DNA of 64,000 nucleotides from Rodentibacter pneumotropicus DSM 21403 (GTDB lineage Bacteria > Pseudomonadota > Gammaproteobacteria > Enterobacterales > Pasteurellaceae): NCBI RefSeq assembly GCF_000379905.1, contig NZ_KB904060.1:1-64000 (forward strand), read 5' to 3'. How positions within the stretch are numbered: position 1 is the first letter of the stretch; each line of letters begins with the position of its first letter. The notes under the pieces were generated by a model that did not search any database, was not told where the DNA came from, and worked only from the letters and a program-made list of their open reading frames with translations. The position numbers were made by a program, and so were the translations under genes. This document shows, in pieces, positions 9,189-21,712 of the stretch.

Positions 9189-10991
9189 ATGAATCTCAAT
9201 CTTCATTTTATTCATCGTATTGAACAACAAGTAAAAACACGGGGAAATACGACCGCACTTCGCCATAAAGAAAACGGCATTTGGAAAGACATCACTTGGA
9301 TAGCATTCCAAAATCAGCTAAACCAACTTTCTCGTGCATTACTTGCTTGCGGTATTCAAGTACAAGATAAAATTGCAATTTTTGCCCATAATATGCCACG
9401 TTGGACGGTTGCCGACATTGCAGCATTACAAATTCGCGCTGTGACAGTTCCTATTTATGCAACCAACACGGCACAACAGGCTGAATTTGTACTAAATCAT
9501 GGCGATGTCAAAATTCTATTCGTAGGCGATCAAGAACAATATGACCACGCCTTAGACATTGCTTCACTCTGTCCTCAATTACAAAAAATCGTGGCGATGA
9601 AACCCAGTATCAAACTTCAGCCCAACACTCTTTCTTGTTCTTGGGAGCAATTTATTGAGCTAGGCACAATGGACCATCAAACCGAATTAAATCGACGTTT
9701 GCATGATAAACGAATGGACGATTTATTTACCATTATCTATACTTCAGGGACGACAGGTGAACCAAAAGGCGTGATGTTGGATTATTCAAATCTTGCTCAT
9801 CAATTAAAAGCGCACGATCTTACACTTCACGTCACACCACAGGATGTTTCTCTCTCATTCTTACCTTTCTCTCATATTTTTGAGCGGGCATGGGCAGCTT
9901 ATATTCTTCATTGTGGCGCAATACTTTGTTATTTGGAAGACACAAACCAAGTGCGGTCGGTTTTAGCGGAAATTCGTCCTACATTGATGTGTGCTGTACC
10001 ACGTTTCTACGAAAAAATTTACGCAGCCATATTAGATAAAGTACAAAAAGCCTCTAAATTTCGCCAGATTCTTTTTCACTGGGCGATCGCTATCGGACAA
10101 AAACGTTTCACTTTATTGACAGAAAGAAAACCGATTCCCTTCTTACTAAAAAAACAATACGCTCTCGCCGATAAACTCATCTTATCCAAGCTTCGCCAAT
10201 TACTAGGCGGAAGAATTAAAATGATGCCTTGTGGCGGTGCAAAATTAGAACCGGCAATCGGGCTATTTTTTCATAGCATCGGGATTAACATTAAACTCGG
10301 TTATGGTATGACGGAAACCACCGCAACCGTTTCATGTTGGCACGATGAGCAATTTAACCCTCATTCTATCGGAACACCAATGCCAGAGGCTGAAGTCAAA
10401 ATTGGCGAAAATAACGAAATTCTCGTGCGCGGAGGTATGGTGATGAAAGGTTATTACAAAAAACCGGAAGAAACTGTCCAAGCCTTCACAGAAGATGGTT
10501 TCCTAAAAACCGGCGATGCAGGCGAGCTAGATACGGAAGGTAACCTTTTTATTACCGATCGTATTAAAGAATTAATGAAAACCTCTAACGGCAAATACAT
10601 TGCACCACAATATATTGAAAGTAAAATCGGTAAAGATAAATTCATTGATCAAATTGCTATCGTGGCAGATGCCAAAAAATATGTTTCCGCCCTCATTGTG
10701 CCTTGTTTTGATAGCTTGGAAGAATACGCAAAACAACTAAACATTAAATACCAAGATCGCTTAGAGCTGATAAAAAACTCTGAGATTTTAAAAATGTTTG
10801 AACAACGTATTAATGCAGTACAAAAAGAGTTAGCGCACTTTGAACAAGTGAAAAAATTTACTTTACTCTCTCAGACCTTCAGTATCAAATTAGGTGAAAT
10901 TACCCCAACCTTAAAACTCAAACGAAAAGTCATTATGGAACGTTATCGCAATCAAATAGAGGCGATGTATAAACAAAATAACGAGACATAA
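9189..10991 (+). CDS. long-chain acyl-CoA synthetase (AMP-forming), FadD15 type
   Basis: Predicted to activate fatty acids to acyl-CoA through an acyl-adenylate. The 600 aa show the ANL superfamily motifs: the P-loop [11 protein letters not shown] (184-194), the A5 motif GYGMTETTA and the hinge [18 protein letters not shown]. It resembles the FadD15/long-chain synthetases of Haemophilus more than E. coli FadD. No beta-oxidation genes are nearby, so incorporation of host fatty acids is a plausible role, though inferred. The RBS is AAGG, 6 nt before the ATG. The opposed uptake signals at 10998-11028 terminate it. Confidence 0.9.
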   Translation: MNLNLHFIHRIEQQVKTRGNTTALRHKENGIWKDITWIAFQNQLNQLSRALLACGIQVQDKIAIFAHNMPRWTVADIAALQIRAVTVPIYATNTAQQAEFVLNHGDVKILFVGDQEQYDHALDIASLCPQLQKIVAMKPSIKLQPNTLSCSWEQFIELGTMDHQTELNRRLHDKRMDDLFTIIYTSGTTGEPKGVMLDYSNLAHQLKAHDLTLHVTPQDVSLSFLPFSHIFERAWAAYILHCGAILCYLEDTNQVRSVLAEIRPTLMCAVPRFYEKIYAAILDKVQKASKFRQILFHWAIAIGQKRFTLLTERKPIPFLLKKQYALADKLILSKLRQLLGGRIKMMPCGGAKLEPAIGLFFHSIGINIKLGYGMTETTATVSCWHDEQFNPHSIGTPMPEAEVKIGENNEILVRGGMVMKGYYKKPEETVQAFTEDGFLKTGDAGELDTEGNLFITDRIKELMKTSNGKYIAPQYIESKIGKDKFIDQIAIVADAKKYVSALIVPCFDSLEEYAKQLNIKYQDRLELIKNSEILKMFEQRINAVQKELAHFEQVKKFTLLSQTFSIKLGEITPTLKLKRKVIMERYRNQIEAMYKQNNET

Positions 10992-10997
10992 AAAAAG

Positions 10998-11028
10998 AAA
11001 AGTGCGGTCAATTTTGACCGCACTTTTT
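10998..11028. terminator. bidirectional uptake-signal terminator (fadD-like gene / glgP)
   Basis: Two opposed uptake signals form AAAAGTGCGGTCAA-TT-TTGACCGCACTTTT with T tracts on both strands, between convergent genes. Opposed uptake signals acting as intrinsic terminators are well known in Haemophilus. Confidence 0.92.
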
Positions 11029-11065
11029 CGTACAAACTAAAGAAAAATCCCTATAAGGGGATTTT

Positions 11066-13528
11066 TTAATTGATTTCAAGAGGCTCAATTTTCCAAATAT
11101 TTTTGGCATATTCCAAAACCGTCCGATCCGAAGAGAAAAAGCCCATATTGATGATATTTTGGATAGTACTTTCAATCCATTGATCTCGATGTTTGTATTT
11201 TTCATCCACTAGTTTTTGTGCTTCCACATAACTATGGAAATCGGCAAAAACCTGGTAATAATCGTAGTATTGCAATCCCTGCAACAGCGACAAATATCGT
11301 TGAGGTTCTTCTGGTGAAAACACCCCAGCAATAACCTGATCGACCACAGTGCGTAACGCCTCATCATTTTGGTAATAATCAAACGGATGATAACCATCAC
11401 GGCGAAGCTGTTCCACTTGGGCTACCGTATTACCAAAAATAAAAATATGATCTTCGCCTACATTATCCAAAATCTCCACATTCGCCCCATCTAAGGTTCC
11501 AAGTGTTAATGCACCGTTAAGAGCGAATTTCATATTACTGGTTCCCGAAGCCTCTGTTCCGGCAAGAGAAATCTGTTCAGAAATATCCGCTGCGGGAATA
11601 ATAAGTTGTGCCAAACTCACACTATAATTCGGTATAAATACCACTTTTAAACGCCCTTGTAAGCGTTCATCATTATTAATAATTTTTGCGACATCATTGA
11701 TAAGACGGATCGTCTGTTTTGCCGCATAATAAGCTGATGCGGCTTTACCCGCTAAGATAAATACGCGCGGTTGCCAATTTTTTTCAGGCTCGGCAAGCAT
11801 CGCATTGTAACGGGCTATGATATGCAATACATTCAACATTTGGCGTTTGTATTCGTGAATGCGTTTTACCTGTACATCAAACAATGCTTTAGGATTTAGC
11901 TCAATGCCAAGTTCCTGTTTCACATAGTCGGCAAGTTTAACTTTGTTGGCATATTTAATATCTGCCACTGCCTCTTTAAACGCTTTTTCATGTGCCACAG
12001 TTTCTAATTTTTTGATTTGGCTTAAATCACAACGCCATTCCTGCCCAATATATTTATCGAATAATACGGCTAATTGCGGGTTTGCCACAGCCAACCAACG
12101 GCGAGGTGTAATGCCGTTGGTTACATTGGTAAAACGTTCCGGATAAATACGTGCAAAATCAGCGAAAGTGGATTTCACCATTAAGTCGGAATGGATTGCT
12201 GCCACGCCGTTAACTTTGTGTGAACCGACCACAGACAACCACCCCATACGCACTCTGCGTTGATAGCCTTCTTCAATAAGAGACACACGACGAATAAAAT
12301 CATTATCTGTTGTAATATAAGTCCTCACGTATTCCAAGAAATGATCATTAATGTCAAAAATCATTTGTAAATGGCGTGGTAAGACTTTCGCCATCATCTC
12401 AACCGGCCAAGTTTCCAATGCTTCCGACATAAGCGTATGGCAAGTGTAAGAGAAAATACTGCGTGTCATATCCCATGCTTTTTCCCATTCAAAGCCTTCT
12501 TCATCAACCAAAATCCGCATTAATTCCGGAATTGCTAAAGCAGGATGAGTATCGTTTAAGTGAATCGCCACTTTATCTGCTAAATTATCAAGGCTATTAT
12601 GAACACGCTTATGACGTCGAATAATGTCTTGTAGGGATGCCGACACCAAAAAATACTCTTGGCGTAAACGCAATTCCTGCCCATTCCATGTGGAATCATC
12701 CGGATAAAGAACCCGTGATAAATTTCGGCTGGAAGCACGAGCCTCTACCGCCGCCAAGTGTTCTCCACGATTAAATTCCGCAAGATTAAACATTTCGCCA
12801 CCATGAGCCGACCACAGCCGTAACGTTGCAGCCGAATCATTTTTATAACCCGGAATCATTTGATCGTAAGCAAGTGCGGTTACTTTTTCCTGTGGATTCC
12901 ATATACATTTGCCACCTTCAAAATGAATGCTACCGCCAAAAGCAACATGAAAGCGTTTGGACAAACGCACAAACTCCCATGGTGCGCCTTTTTCCAACCA
13001 CGCATCAGGGCGCTCCACCTGCTGACCGTCTTCAATTTTTTGACGGAACATACCGTATTCATAGCGAATTCCATATCCCATTCCCGGCAAACCAAGTGTA
13101 GCGATAGAATCCATAAAGCACGCGGCCAAACGTCCTAAACCGCCGTTTCCGAGTCCCGGATCAACTTCTTTTGCAATAATCTCTTCTAAATCAACATTAA
13201 GCTCACTTAACGCTTCTTTCGTTAAACCATAAACATCTTCTGCAATCAGTGCATTAGAGAGTGTTCGTCCGATTAAAAATTCCATTGAAAGATAATGAAC
13301 ACGTCTTGCACCATCAGTACGGGCTTGACGCGCAGAAGTAATCCAACCTTCAGTAACCAGATCCCGCACCGCATATAATGTTGCATTTAACCAATCCCGC
13401 TTACTTGCTTCCCGCGGAGAACGACCGATAGCAAAAATTAATTTATAAACGATAGATTTTTTTAGTTCTTGGACATCCAATTTAGGACGATGATAAAGAA
13501 ATGGAGAATCAAAATTATCCATTATCAT
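11066..13528 (-). CDS. glgP: glycogen/maltodextrin phosphorylase
   Basis: Releases glucose-1-phosphate from the non-reducing ends of alpha-1,4-glucan. The 820 aa fit the GT35 family length. The pyridoxal-phosphate lysine is K667 in [14 protein letters not shown], and the glycine-rich [12 protein letters not shown] segment near residue 135 is present. It ends the malQ-glgBXCAP cluster and is separated from glgA by 240 bp, so it may have an additional promoter there. It works with GlgX in glycogen breakdown. Confidence 0.97.
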   Translation of the reverse strand: MIMDNFDSPFLYHRPKLDVQELKKSIVYKLIFAIGRSPREASKRDWLNATLYAVRDLVTEGWITSARQARTDGARRVHYLSMEFLIGRTLSNALIAEDVYGLTKEALSELNVDLEEIIAKEVDPGLGNGGLGRLAACFMDSIATLGLPGMGYGIRYEYGMFRQKIEDGQQVERPDAWLEKGAPWEFVRLSKRFHVAFGGSIHFEGGKCIWNPQEKVTALAYDQMIPGYKNDSAATLRLWSAHGGEMFNLAEFNRGEHLAAVEARASSRNLSRVLYPDDSTWNGQELRLRQEYFLVSASLQDIIRRHKRVHNSLDNLADKVAIHLNDTHPALAIPELMRILVDEEGFEWEKAWDMTRSIFSYTCHTLMSEALETWPVEMMAKVLPRHLQMIFDINDHFLEYVRTYITTDNDFIRRVSLIEEGYQRRVRMGWLSVVGSHKVNGVAAIHSDLMVKSTFADFARIYPERFTNVTNGITPRRWLAVANPQLAVLFDKYIGQEWRCDLSQIKKLETVAHEKAFKEAVADIKYANKVKLADYVKQELGIELNPKALFDVQVKRIHEYKRQMLNVLHIIARYNAMLAEPEKNWQPRVFILAGKAASAYYAAKQTIRLINDVAKIINNDERLQGRLKVVFIPNYSVSLAQLIIPAADISEQISLAGTEASGTSNMKFALNGALTLGTLDGANVEILDNVGEDHIFIFGNTVAQVEQLRRDGYHPFDYYQNDEALRTVVDQVIAGVFSPEEPQRYLSLLQGLQYYDYYQVFADFHSYVEAQKLVDEKYKHRDQWIESTIQNIINMGFFSSDRTVLEYAKNIWKIEPLEIN

Positions 13529-13768
13529 AGTAATAAGCCTCTGTTAATAAATTAGAAATAGGGTAGATAGCTAAACAATATAAAGATTCCATCGTGAACC
13601 AAGTAGGCGTTGAACAAAAATACCAAACTTTAATGATACAACCTATTTCGCTAAACACTCTGTAGGTTCACCATAAAATATCTAACCCCATAAAAACGTG
13701 CAAATTTTAGACTTTGTCAGTTAAAAAACAATCAATTTTATAAGATATTGACAATTTTTTAATCACGA

Positions 13769-15196
13769 CTATAAACACTGATATAAACTAAAATATTCTT
13801 TGGCAGCTTTATGCCAGCTAAAATCTTGTTCCATTGCGTTGCTTCGAACCATTGCCCATATACGAGGTTCTTGCCATAGAGCAAAAGCCTCTTGTATGCA
13901 GCGACGAAGTTCCATTGAATCCGCATGGTCAAAAGTAAAACCTGTCGCGGTATGCGCTTTAATGTTTTCTAATGAGCTATTTACAACGGTATCGGCTAGT
14001 CCTCCGGTTTTTCTTACAAGCGGCAAAGTTCCATATTGCAAGCCGTAAAGTTGGGTTAAGCCACAAGGTTCAAAACGGCTTGGTACGAGGATCACATCAC
14101 CACCTGCGATCATCAAATGGGAAAGTGTTTCATCATATCCGATTTTCACTGCAATATTTTGAGGATAAGTCGCAGAAAGCTGGCGAATAGCCTCTTCTAA
14201 ATGTGCAGCTCCCGCCCCAAGAATTGAGAGTTGCCCGCCTTGTTTAACGATTTCATCTGCACTTTCAGTCAGCAAATCAACGCCTTTTTGCTCCGTTAAA
14301 CGGGTTACCATAACAAAAAGTGGCCTGTCACTTTCCGGTAAATTGAAGTAAGCCTGAAGCGCCGATTTATTTTTCTTTTTTCCTTCCATCGATTTTTGTG
14401 TGTAATGATACTGAAGATACCCATCACTGCTCGGATGCCAAATTTTTTCATCTACACCATTTAAAATACCGACCAATCTTCCCTGATCACGCAATCCGCC
14501 TAACAAGCCTTGCAAACCACAGGCAAATTCTTCAGTAGTAATTTCTTGAGCATAAGTCGGACTGACGGCAGTAACGACATCGGAATAATACAAACCGGAT
14601 TTTAAATAAGAAATTTGACCAAACAATTCCAAGCCATTTATGTTGAACATTCCTTCCGGTAGCCCGATTTCATATAAGTGACGGTGATGAAATTGTCCTT
14701 GATAAGCCAAATTATGAATAGTAAAGACGGATTTTGCCGGTTTCCCTTTATTAAACAAGTAAGCGGCAGTGAGCCCTGCATGCCAGTCATGGGCATGAAC
14801 AATTTCTGCACGCCACCACGGATCAAGCCCTGTGGATAATTCAGCGCCCACCCAACCTAACAAAGCAAAGCGTTTATAGTTATCCGCATAATCATTGTAA
14901 TCTACATCATGATAAGGATTCCCCTCACGATCATATAGATGTGGCGCATCAACTAAATAAATTCCTACTCCCTTATATTCGCCGTAGCGCAATATCACAT
15001 GCCCTGCAAAATTATCAAACTCAGCAACAATATGGTTTTCTCCAATGCCTTGATAAATGGCAGGATAAGCAGGCAATAAAATTCTTGTGTCTATCCCTAT
15101 CTCTTTTTGAGCAAAGGGCAACGCCCCTATAACATCGGCAAGCCCCCCTGTTTTTAATAAGGGATAAAGCTCCGAGCAAACATGTAATACTTTCAT
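13769..15196 (-). CDS. glgA: glycogen synthase (ADP-glucose)
   Basis: Transfers glucose from ADP-glucose to the non-reducing end of glycogen (GT5, GT-B fold). The 475 aa carry the diagnostic N-terminal KTGGLADV motif (K15) that binds ADP-glucose and the C-terminal PSRFEPCGLTQLYG donor-site segment. Length agrees with about 477 aa in E. coli. It follows glgC after 104 bp containing an uptake-signal hairpin, which may lower glgA expression relative to glgC. Confidence 0.97.
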   Translation of the reverse strand: MKVLHVCSELYPLLKTGGLADVIGALPFAQKEIGIDTRILLPAYPAIYQGIGENHIVAEFDNFAGHVILRYGEYKGVGIYLVDAPHLYDREGNPYHDVDYNDYADNYKRFALLGWVGAELSTGLDPWWRAEIVHAHDWHAGLTAAYLFNKGKPAKSVFTIHNLAYQGQFHHRHLYEIGLPEGMFNINGLELFGQISYLKSGLYYSDVVTAVSPTYAQEITTEEFACGLQGLLGGLRDQGRLVGILNGVDEKIWHPSSDGYLQYHYTQKSMEGKKKNKSALQAYFNLPESDRPLFVMVTRLTEQKGVDLLTESADEIVKQGGQLSILGAGAAHLEEAIRQLSATYPQNIAVKIGYDETLSHLMIAGGDVILVPSRFEPCGLTQLYGLQYGTLPLVRKTGGLADTVVNSSLENIKAHTATGFTFDHADSMELRRCIQEAFALWQEPRIWAMVRSNAMEQDFSWHKAAKEYFSLYQCL

Positions 15197-15260
15197 TGAA
15201 TATCCTATTTTCTAATCTCCTCCCCTCTATTTAAACGAGGTTAGGATAAATTTAATTAAG

Positions 15261-15289
15261 AAAGTGCGGTCAATTTCAACCGCACTTTT
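15261..15289. terminator. uptake-signal hairpin in the glgC-glgA spacer
   Basis: AAAGTGCGGT and ACCGCACTTT (15261-15270 and 15279-15288) form a stem-loop within the operon. On the minus strand it is followed by CTTAATTAAA rather than a solid T run, so partial attenuation or mRNA stabilisation seems likelier than full termination. Confidence 0.6.
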
Positions 15290-15300
15290 CACTTTATTGA

Positions 15301-16596
15301 TTAATCCAAATGTTCTTCCGAAACCACCTCTTCCCCATTCAATTTTTGCAACATAGAATGGGTAACTAAAATGACTTTACCCGTAGAGCTTATTCGGAAA
15401 TATTTTCTATCTTCTTCGATATCAAAACCGATTCTCATACCGTCAGGAATTTTACAATTACGATCAACAATACAATTTTTCAAAGAACAATTTTTACCTA
15501 TTTCTACTTCCGGTAAGATGACACAACGATCGATACGGGAACCTTCTTCAATTTTGATACGATCAAAAAGCACGGAATAATTAATGGAGGCATCCGTAAT
15601 CACGCAACCACCACCAATCAAAGAATTATCCACCGGACGAATACTGGCATTTTTATAGAAGAATTTGGACGGATATGCTTGCACAGGATTACCGCGAATC
15701 GGCCAACTTTGATCATAAATATCCAATTGTGGTTTTTCCGATACTAAATCAATGTTGGATTGCCAGAAACTATCCAGTGTTCCTACATCGCGCCAATAAA
15801 TTTCCCCCTCTGAATTACGCCCCATACAAGAACGGCTGAATGGATGTGCATAAAGCGTTTCTTCCGTTAAACATCTTGGCAATATGTCTTTACCAAAATC
15901 ATGGCTGGTTTGTGGCTTATGTACCTCACACTCAAGCATTTTATAAAGATAATCCGCATCAAATACATAAATTCCCATTGAAGCAAGAGATATATCGGGT
16001 TTACCAACCATCGCAGGCGGATCTTTCGGTTTTTCAACAAATGCTTTCACCTTTAAGTTTTCGTTTACCGCCATTACACCAAACTCATGAGCTTCTGAAC
16101 GTGGGACTTCAATACAACCTACAGTACATTTTGCCCCACTTGTTACATGATCCATCAACATCACACTATAATCTTGCTTATAAATATGATCGCCCGCCAA
16201 AATTAAAATATATTTCGGACAATAATGATCACGAATAATCGCCATATTTTGATAAACCGCATCTGCCGTACCACGATACCACGTGGTATCATCAATTTGT
16301 TGGCGGGCCGGAAGCATATCGACAAATTCGCCTCGTTCTTGTGGCAAAAATGACCAACCGGTTTGTAAATGACGTAGTAAGGAATGTGCCGCATATTGCG
16401 TTACAACACCAATACGATTTAAACCCGAATTAATACAGTTTGACAAGGCAAAATCAATGATACGACGATTACCGCCAAAATAGAGCGCAGGTTTAGCTCG
16501 TTTATCGGTTAGTTCATGAAGACGCGCCCCACGTCCACCAGCTAAAATAAGAACCAAAGTATCTTTTACAAGAGCATTTTTATCAGGGCTTTTCAT
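15301..16596 (-). CDS. glgC: glucose-1-phosphate adenylyltransferase
   Basis: Makes ADP-glucose from ATP and glucose-1-phosphate, the committed and allosterically controlled step of glycogen synthesis. The 431 aa have the nucleotide-binding loop LAGGRGARLHELTDKRAKPA near the N-terminus, the substrate segment YRGTADAVYQN, the VEKPKDP motif and a C-terminal left-handed beta-helix with hexapeptide-like repeats. It is 18 bp downstream of glgX. Confidence 0.97.
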   Translation of the reverse strand: MKSPDKNALVKDTLVLILAGGRGARLHELTDKRAKPALYFGGNRRIIDFALSNCINSGLNRIGVVTQYAAHSLLRHLQTGWSFLPQERGEFVDMLPARQQIDDTTWYRGTADAVYQNMAIIRDHYCPKYILILAGDHIYKQDYSVMLMDHVTSGAKCTVGCIEVPRSEAHEFGVMAVNENLKVKAFVEKPKDPPAMVGKPDISLASMGIYVFDADYLYKMLECEVHKPQTSHDFGKDILPRCLTEETLYAHPFSRSCMGRNSEGEIYWRDVGTLDSFWQSNIDLVSEKPQLDIYDQSWPIRGNPVQAYPSKFFYKNASIRPVDNSLIGGGCVITDASINYSVLFDRIKIEEGSRIDRCVILPEVEIGKNCSLKNCIVDRNCKIPDGMRIGFDIEEDRKYFRISSTGKVILVTHSMLQKLNGEEVVSEEHLD

Positions 16597-16614
16597 TGTA
16601 AACTCCGTTTGTTT

Positions 16615-18609
16615 TTAGTTATCCACTCTATACAACAAACAAAATGCCATACTGCTTACCGTTACTTCCTGTGACTGGATAAATGTTAAGTTTGTTGTTT
16701 CCACAAAGGCTTTCCATTGGCTTACAGCACAATTAGGCAATATGAAAGTCTGAGATTCTGCTTTCGCATTAATTAAAAGGAGCCATTTGTCGTCCAATAA
16801 AATTTGTAACGCTTTGACTCCAAGGTTATGCCAATCCTCTTGCTGCATAGGCTTTCCCCATACATTCAACCAGTTGACATTATCATTTGACCACCAAGCA
16901 TCCTTTTGCAAACTGCGAATTTGCTTACGAAGTGCAATTGTTTGCTTCGTAACTTCAAATAAATTTTTATTAAAACTTTCCCATTTCAACCAAGCAATTT
17001 CGTTATCTTGACAATAAGCATTATTATTACCGTACTGCGTATTGCCAAACTCATCGCCTGCCAACAACATCGGCGTGCCATTGGCAAGCAGTAAACTTGT
17101 CAATAAGGCAATCTGAGCAAAAGTGCGGTCATTTTCTACCGTACTTTTTTTCGCTTCGTCTAAAGATTCCGTGATGCCCTCTACACCGTGGTTATAGCTG
17201 TAATTTTCGTTGCGTCCGTCTCGATTTTCTTCGCCATTCGCTTCATTATGCTTTTCGTTATAACTCACTAAATCCTGCAATGTAAAACCATCATGGGCAG
17301 TAATAAAATTAAGAGAACAATGCGGCAAACGATCATTTCTTTTAAACAAATCGCTCGATCCTGCAAAACGTTCGGCAAATGCCCCGATTTCACCACTTTT
17401 CCACAACCAAAAACGGCAAATATCATCACGAAAACAATCATTCCATTCAGCAAAATAATCAGGGAAATTGCCCACTTGATAACCGTAATGCCCAATGTCC
17501 CAAGGCTCTGCGATCAATTTAATATTTTGTAAACTCGGTGCATTAGCTATATCAACAAAAAGTTGGGCTGAGGAATTAAAATCAGGTTTATCCCGTCCAA
17601 GCACGGTTGCCAAATCAAAACGAAAGCCGTCAATATGGCATTCTTCTACCCAATAACACAGGCAATCCACTACCCATTTCCGCCCCACATTAGAGGATAA
17701 ATTAAGCATATTTCCGCACCCCGTCCAGTTGATGTAATGTCCGTTATCGTTACGCCAATAGTAGGTTTGATCATCGATTCCACGCTGACAAAATGTAGGA
17801 AAAGTCTGCTCCGATTCCGCAGAATGATTGAATACTACGTCTAAAACCACTTCAATACCCGCTTGGTGAAAGGCTTTCACCATTGACTTAAATTCGCTGA
17901 GCGGATTGTCCGTTGCCGCATATTTTGGCTCAACAGCAAACATAGCAAGGGGGTTATATCCCCAATAATTTTGCAAACCACGCGCCTGTAAGTGCGGTTC
18001 ATTTAGGTGGAAATTGACAGGCAATAATTCTATCGTCGTCACACCTAATTCTTTCAAGTACGCAAGATTAATCGGGTGTGCTAAGCCTGCATAAGTGCCT
18101 CGTAACGCTTCAGGAATTTTCTCGTTTAATCGGCTAAAACCTTTAACGTGCAATTCATATACGATAGTTTCAGCCCAAGGAGTATGAGGTTTTTGGTCTC
18201 CGTTCCAATCAAAATCATCTTCAATAATGACCGCTCTTGGGGCAATATGGGCATTGTCGCGATGATCACTGAGCAAGAACCACTGCTGTTTTTCCACACA
18301 ACTTAAATCAGGCTTATGGCTTACCGCTTTGGCATAAGGATCAAGCATTAATTTTTGTGGGTTTGAATGCGGCCCGTGAATACGAAAACCGTATTCTGTA
18401 CCGTTTCGTACACCGATAACCGCCAAATGCCAAATATTATCGGTACAAGCCATGGTGAAACGGGTTTCAGTTTCGCCCTCAAATAAACAGAGTTCCACCT
18501 GACTTGCTGCAGCCGAAAACAGACTAAAATTAGTCAATTCCACGCCATTTTCGACTTTTCCCGAACAGCCAAACGGGGTCGGCATGCCTAAATCAAAAAC
18601 TTTGAACAT
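16615..18609 (-). CDS. glgX: glycogen debranching enzyme
   Basis: Hydrolyses the alpha-1,6 bonds of short branches left after GlgP action. The 664 aa combine an N-terminal CBM48-like domain and a GH13 barrel: DVVFNHSAE (region I), DGFRFDLA with the nucleophile Asp (II), LIAEPWD with the acid Glu (III) and FITAHDGFTL (IV). It lies between glgB and glgC. Confidence 0.96.
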   Translation of the reverse strand: MFKVFDLGMPTPFGCSGKVENGVELTNFSLFSAAASQVELCLFEGETETRFTMACTDNIWHLAVIGVRNGTEYGFRIHGPHSNPQKLMLDPYAKAVSHKPDLSCVEKQQWFLLSDHRDNAHIAPRAVIIEDDFDWNGDQKPHTPWAETIVYELHVKGFSRLNEKIPEALRGTYAGLAHPINLAYLKELGVTTIELLPVNFHLNEPHLQARGLQNYWGYNPLAMFAVEPKYAATDNPLSEFKSMVKAFHQAGIEVVLDVVFNHSAESEQTFPTFCQRGIDDQTYYWRNDNGHYINWTGCGNMLNLSSNVGRKWVVDCLCYWVEECHIDGFRFDLATVLGRDKPDFNSSAQLFVDIANAPSLQNIKLIAEPWDIGHYGYQVGNFPDYFAEWNDCFRDDICRFWLWKSGEIGAFAERFAGSSDLFKRNDRLPHCSLNFITAHDGFTLQDLVSYNEKHNEANGEENRDGRNENYSYNHGVEGITESLDEAKKSTVENDRTFAQIALLTSLLLANGTPMLLAGDEFGNTQYGNNNAYCQDNEIAWLKWESFNKNLFEVTKQTIALRKQIRSLQKDAWWSNDNVNWLNVWGKPMQQEDWHNLGVKALQILLDDKWLLLINAKAESQTFILPNCAVSQWKAFVETTNLTFIQSQEVTVSSMAFCLLYRVDN

Positions 18610-18669
18610 CGCCTTATCATCAATTCCTAAATAATTCTCGCCAACCTAATCGGCGGAGATAAAAATAAA

Positions 18670-20859
18670 CTATCCTAAATATTTCAAATAAATCGTTGCT
18701 AATGGAGGAATAGAAACCGAGATTGAATTTCCTCTTTCATGACTTTCGATCGCTTCACTTTGGACACAACCAAAATTACCTACGTTAGAACCCTGATAAT
18801 ACATTGAATCGGTATTCAAAATTTCTTCATACTTACCAGCCATATTCACACCCATACGGTAATTATGGCGAGGGACGGGAGTAAAATTGCTGATGATAAC
18901 AATCCTTTCACCATTACCGCTTCGGCGTTCAAAAGCAAACACAGAATTTTCGGCATCATTCACAACCAGCCAATCAAAGCCTTCCGGAGAATGATCAAGT
19001 TCAAAGAGCGGTCGATTTTGTCGATAAATATGATTTAAATCTTTCACCAATTTCAGCACACCTTTATGCCAACCACCGCCAATGTTTTCATCAAGTAAGA
19101 ACCAATCTAAACTTTCTTCGTAATTCCACTCTCTGCCTTGCGCAAATTCATTCCCCATAAAGAGCAATTTTTTACCCGGATATCCCCACATATAGCCATA
19201 ATAAGCACGTAAATTGGCAAATTTTTGCCATGTATCACCCGGCATTTTGTCAAGTAAAGAGCATTTTCCATGAACCACTTCATCATGGGAAAGCGGCAAC
19301 ACAAAATTTTCACTGTATTGATAAACCATACCAAAGGTCATTTTATTATGATGATATTGGCGATAAATCGGATCGAGCTTCATATAAGAAAGCGTGTCAT
19401 TCATCCACCCCATATTCCATTTGAAATTAAAGCCTAAACCGCCATTTTCACTAGGATGAGTTACACCGGCAAATGAAGTCGATTCCTCCGCAATAGAAAT
19501 CGTTCCTTCCATTTCATTATGGATTTTCCAATTGGTATGTTTTAAAAATTCGATCGCTTCGAGATTTTCACGCCCACCATACTGATTAGGAATCCATTCT
19601 CCCTCAGGACGACTATAATCTCGATAAATCATTGATGCCACAGCGTCCACACGAATACCGTCCAACCCGAAACGTTCCAGCCAATAAAGAGCATTACTGG
19701 AAAGAAAATTACGTACTTCATTACGCCCATAGTTATAAATCAACGAGTTCCAATCTTGATGATAACCTTCACGCGGATCAGCATATTCATACAACGCCGT
19801 ACCATCAAAAGCTACTAATCCATGAGTATCGCTAGGAAAATGTCCCGGTACCCAATCTAAAATCACATTAATATCAGCTTCATGAGCCCGTTTCACCAAA
19901 CGTCGAAAACCTTCTGCCGTGCCAAAACGGCTGGTTGGCGAATAAAGCCCCAGAGGTTGATATCCCCAAGAACCATCATAAGGAAATTCAGAAAGTGGTA
20001 AAAACTCGATATGAGTAAAGCCTATATCTTTCACATAGGGAATGAGTTCATCGGCAATTTGGTCATAATCAAGCCAAAAATTATTTTCAAGATTACGCCG
20101 CCATGATCCTAAATGGACTTCATAAATCGAAATCGGCTGATTAGCTTGATTTGCTTTACGGCGGGCTTCTGTCATTTCCACCACATTCGGTAACACACTC
20201 ACTTGAGAGGCAGTATCCGGACGAAGTTGAGAACTAAAGGCATAAGGATCAGCCTTTAAACGGAAATTGCCATAGCAATCAATGAGTTCAAATTTATAGA
20301 ATTGCCCAAGGCTGACTTTCGGGAGGAATAATTCCCATACACCACTTTTTGAATGGTATCGCATCGGATGGCGGCGACCGTCCCAATAGTTGAAATCGCC
20401 CACAATGGACACCCGTTTCGCATTCGGTGCCCACAAGCGGAAGTTCACCCCACTCACGCCATCACATTCCATAAAATGCGCCCCCAAGACTTCATAAGGG
20501 CGTAACATTGAACCTTCAGAAAGCAACCAATGTTCTAAATCATCAATCATAGGGTGAAAACGATAGGGATCTTCAACAATCTGAGCCTCATTGCCCCAAA
20601 AAACCTGTAATTGATAAACAAAAAATTGGTGGCAATTTGGCATTACAGCGGCAAAAAAACCGCGTTCATCTAAGCAATTTAATTCGGCGACGAGCTCTCC
20701 CGATTCCCGATCTATCACAATAACCCGATCCGCATCAGGCAATAAAACTCGAATTTCAATACCTTGCTCTGTTTCGTGCATACCTAAGGTCGCAAAGGGA
20801 TCGCCATTGGTTGCATCAAAAAAACTATCAATAATGGAATGGGTAATGGTCGTTGTCAT
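18670..20859 (-). CDS. glgB: 1,4-alpha-glucan branching enzyme
   Basis: Introduces alpha-1,6 branches into glycogen. I place the start at the ATG at 20859 (729 aa, MTTTITHS), because TAAGGAG lies 6-12 nt upstream; the in-frame ATG at 20889 lies inside malQ without a ribosome site. Domains: N-terminal beta-sandwich/CBM48 region to about residue 225, then GH13 with [21 protein letters not shown] (nucleophile), SIAEEST (acid/base) and LSHDEVVHG. It begins 10 bp after the malQ stop. Confidence 0.97.
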   Translation of the reverse strand: MTTTITHSIIDSFFDATNGDPFATLGMHETEQGIEIRVLLPDADRVIVIDRESGELVAELNCLDERGFFAAVMPNCHQFFVYQLQVFWGNEAQIVEDPYRFHPMIDDLEHWLLSEGSMLRPYEVLGAHFMECDGVSGVNFRLWAPNAKRVSIVGDFNYWDGRRHPMRYHSKSGVWELFLPKVSLGQFYKFELIDCYGNFRLKADPYAFSSQLRPDTASQVSVLPNVVEMTEARRKANQANQPISIYEVHLGSWRRNLENNFWLDYDQIADELIPYVKDIGFTHIEFLPLSEFPYDGSWGYQPLGLYSPTSRFGTAEGFRRLVKRAHEADINVILDWVPGHFPSDTHGLVAFDGTALYEYADPREGYHQDWNSLIYNYGRNEVRNFLSSNALYWLERFGLDGIRVDAVASMIYRDYSRPEGEWIPNQYGGRENLEAIEFLKHTNWKIHNEMEGTISIAEESTSFAGVTHPSENGGLGFNFKWNMGWMNDTLSYMKLDPIYRQYHHNKMTFGMVYQYSENFVLPLSHDEVVHGKCSLLDKMPGDTWQKFANLRAYYGYMWGYPGKKLLFMGNEFAQGREWNYEESLDWFLLDENIGGGWHKGVLKLVKDLNHIYRQNRPLFELDHSPEGFDWLVVNDAENSVFAFERRSGNGERIVIISNFTPVPRHNYRMGVNMAGKYEEILNTDSMYYQGSNVGNFGCVQSEAIESHERGNSISVSIPPLATIYLKYLG

Positions 20860-20869
20860 AGCTGACTCC

Positions 20870-21712
20870 TTACACTTTGCGCACGTCATTAATCATTACA
20901 AAGAAAGTTTGTAATGATTCATTAGTAGAAATAGACTCTAAAGGTTGAACAAGTTTTTTGCACCAATTCGGATATTCATCCAAAGTGTCCGGTAAATTAA
21001 ACACCACTTCTTGGTTTAATAAATTTTCCGGTTGGATACCAATCCATTTACTTTCGCTTTCAGGCAAATATCGGTGAATAACCAAATTTAAATTATCATA
21101 CACCGCCATAGAAAGGGCATCACCTTCATAATTCGGTGGCAAATAATGCTCTCTATGTAGGCTATTAATCAACGCTTGTTTAGCACTTTGTTCGTTCAAA
21201 TAAGCTAAATCGCCAAAGTCGCCAATCCCCCAGTTACTTTGAGAGCGTAAACTATAAAGTTGAACATTAAAGCCCCAAATTTTTTTATGTTTTAATACCG
21301 GCGGTTGAAAAACGCCCTTTGGTGAAACCAGTAGCCGAATTGAATAGTGGTGGGATTTTGTTGAAAGCAGTAATTGATAGTAACCAAAAGAAAGTGGCGG
21401 TAAGGAAAGTGCGGTAGAATTTTGAGTAATTTTTTGTGTTATTGAAGTGCTATTTTCATCAAGCAGCTCAAGGGATATTATTGGTTCCGTAAGAGCAATC
21501 CGTTCAACATCATAATTAATGGGTTCATTTTCAAAACAAGCCAAAACATCATCAAATTCTTCTCTTCGGCATTTATTTTCAACCGGCTTAAGCAATTCAA
21601 CAAAATGCGATAATGTTTCAGGACTGACATAAATAAGCCGTCCATCAATATCATAATGCGAGGGGGCAATTCCCAACCGTTGGGCGGTTTGTTGAAGCAG
21701 CTCTAATTCCAT
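20870..21712 (-). pseudogene. malQ: 4-alpha-glucanotransferase remnant (internal in-frame deletion)
   Basis: MalQ normally has about 690-700 aa; this open frame has 280. About the first 177 residues match the N-terminal part up to GDFGDLAYLNEQSAKQ, which then joins directly (near 21180) to ALINSLHREHYLPPNYEGDALSMAVYDNLN, characteristic of the last 100 residues. Roughly 400 residues, including the GH77 catalytic Asp/Glu/Asp, are absent, yet the frame is open. The product cannot be a working amylomaltase. Translation may persist because glgB starts 10 bp downstream. An alternative GTG start is at 21724; neither start has a good ribosome binding site. Confidence 0.88.
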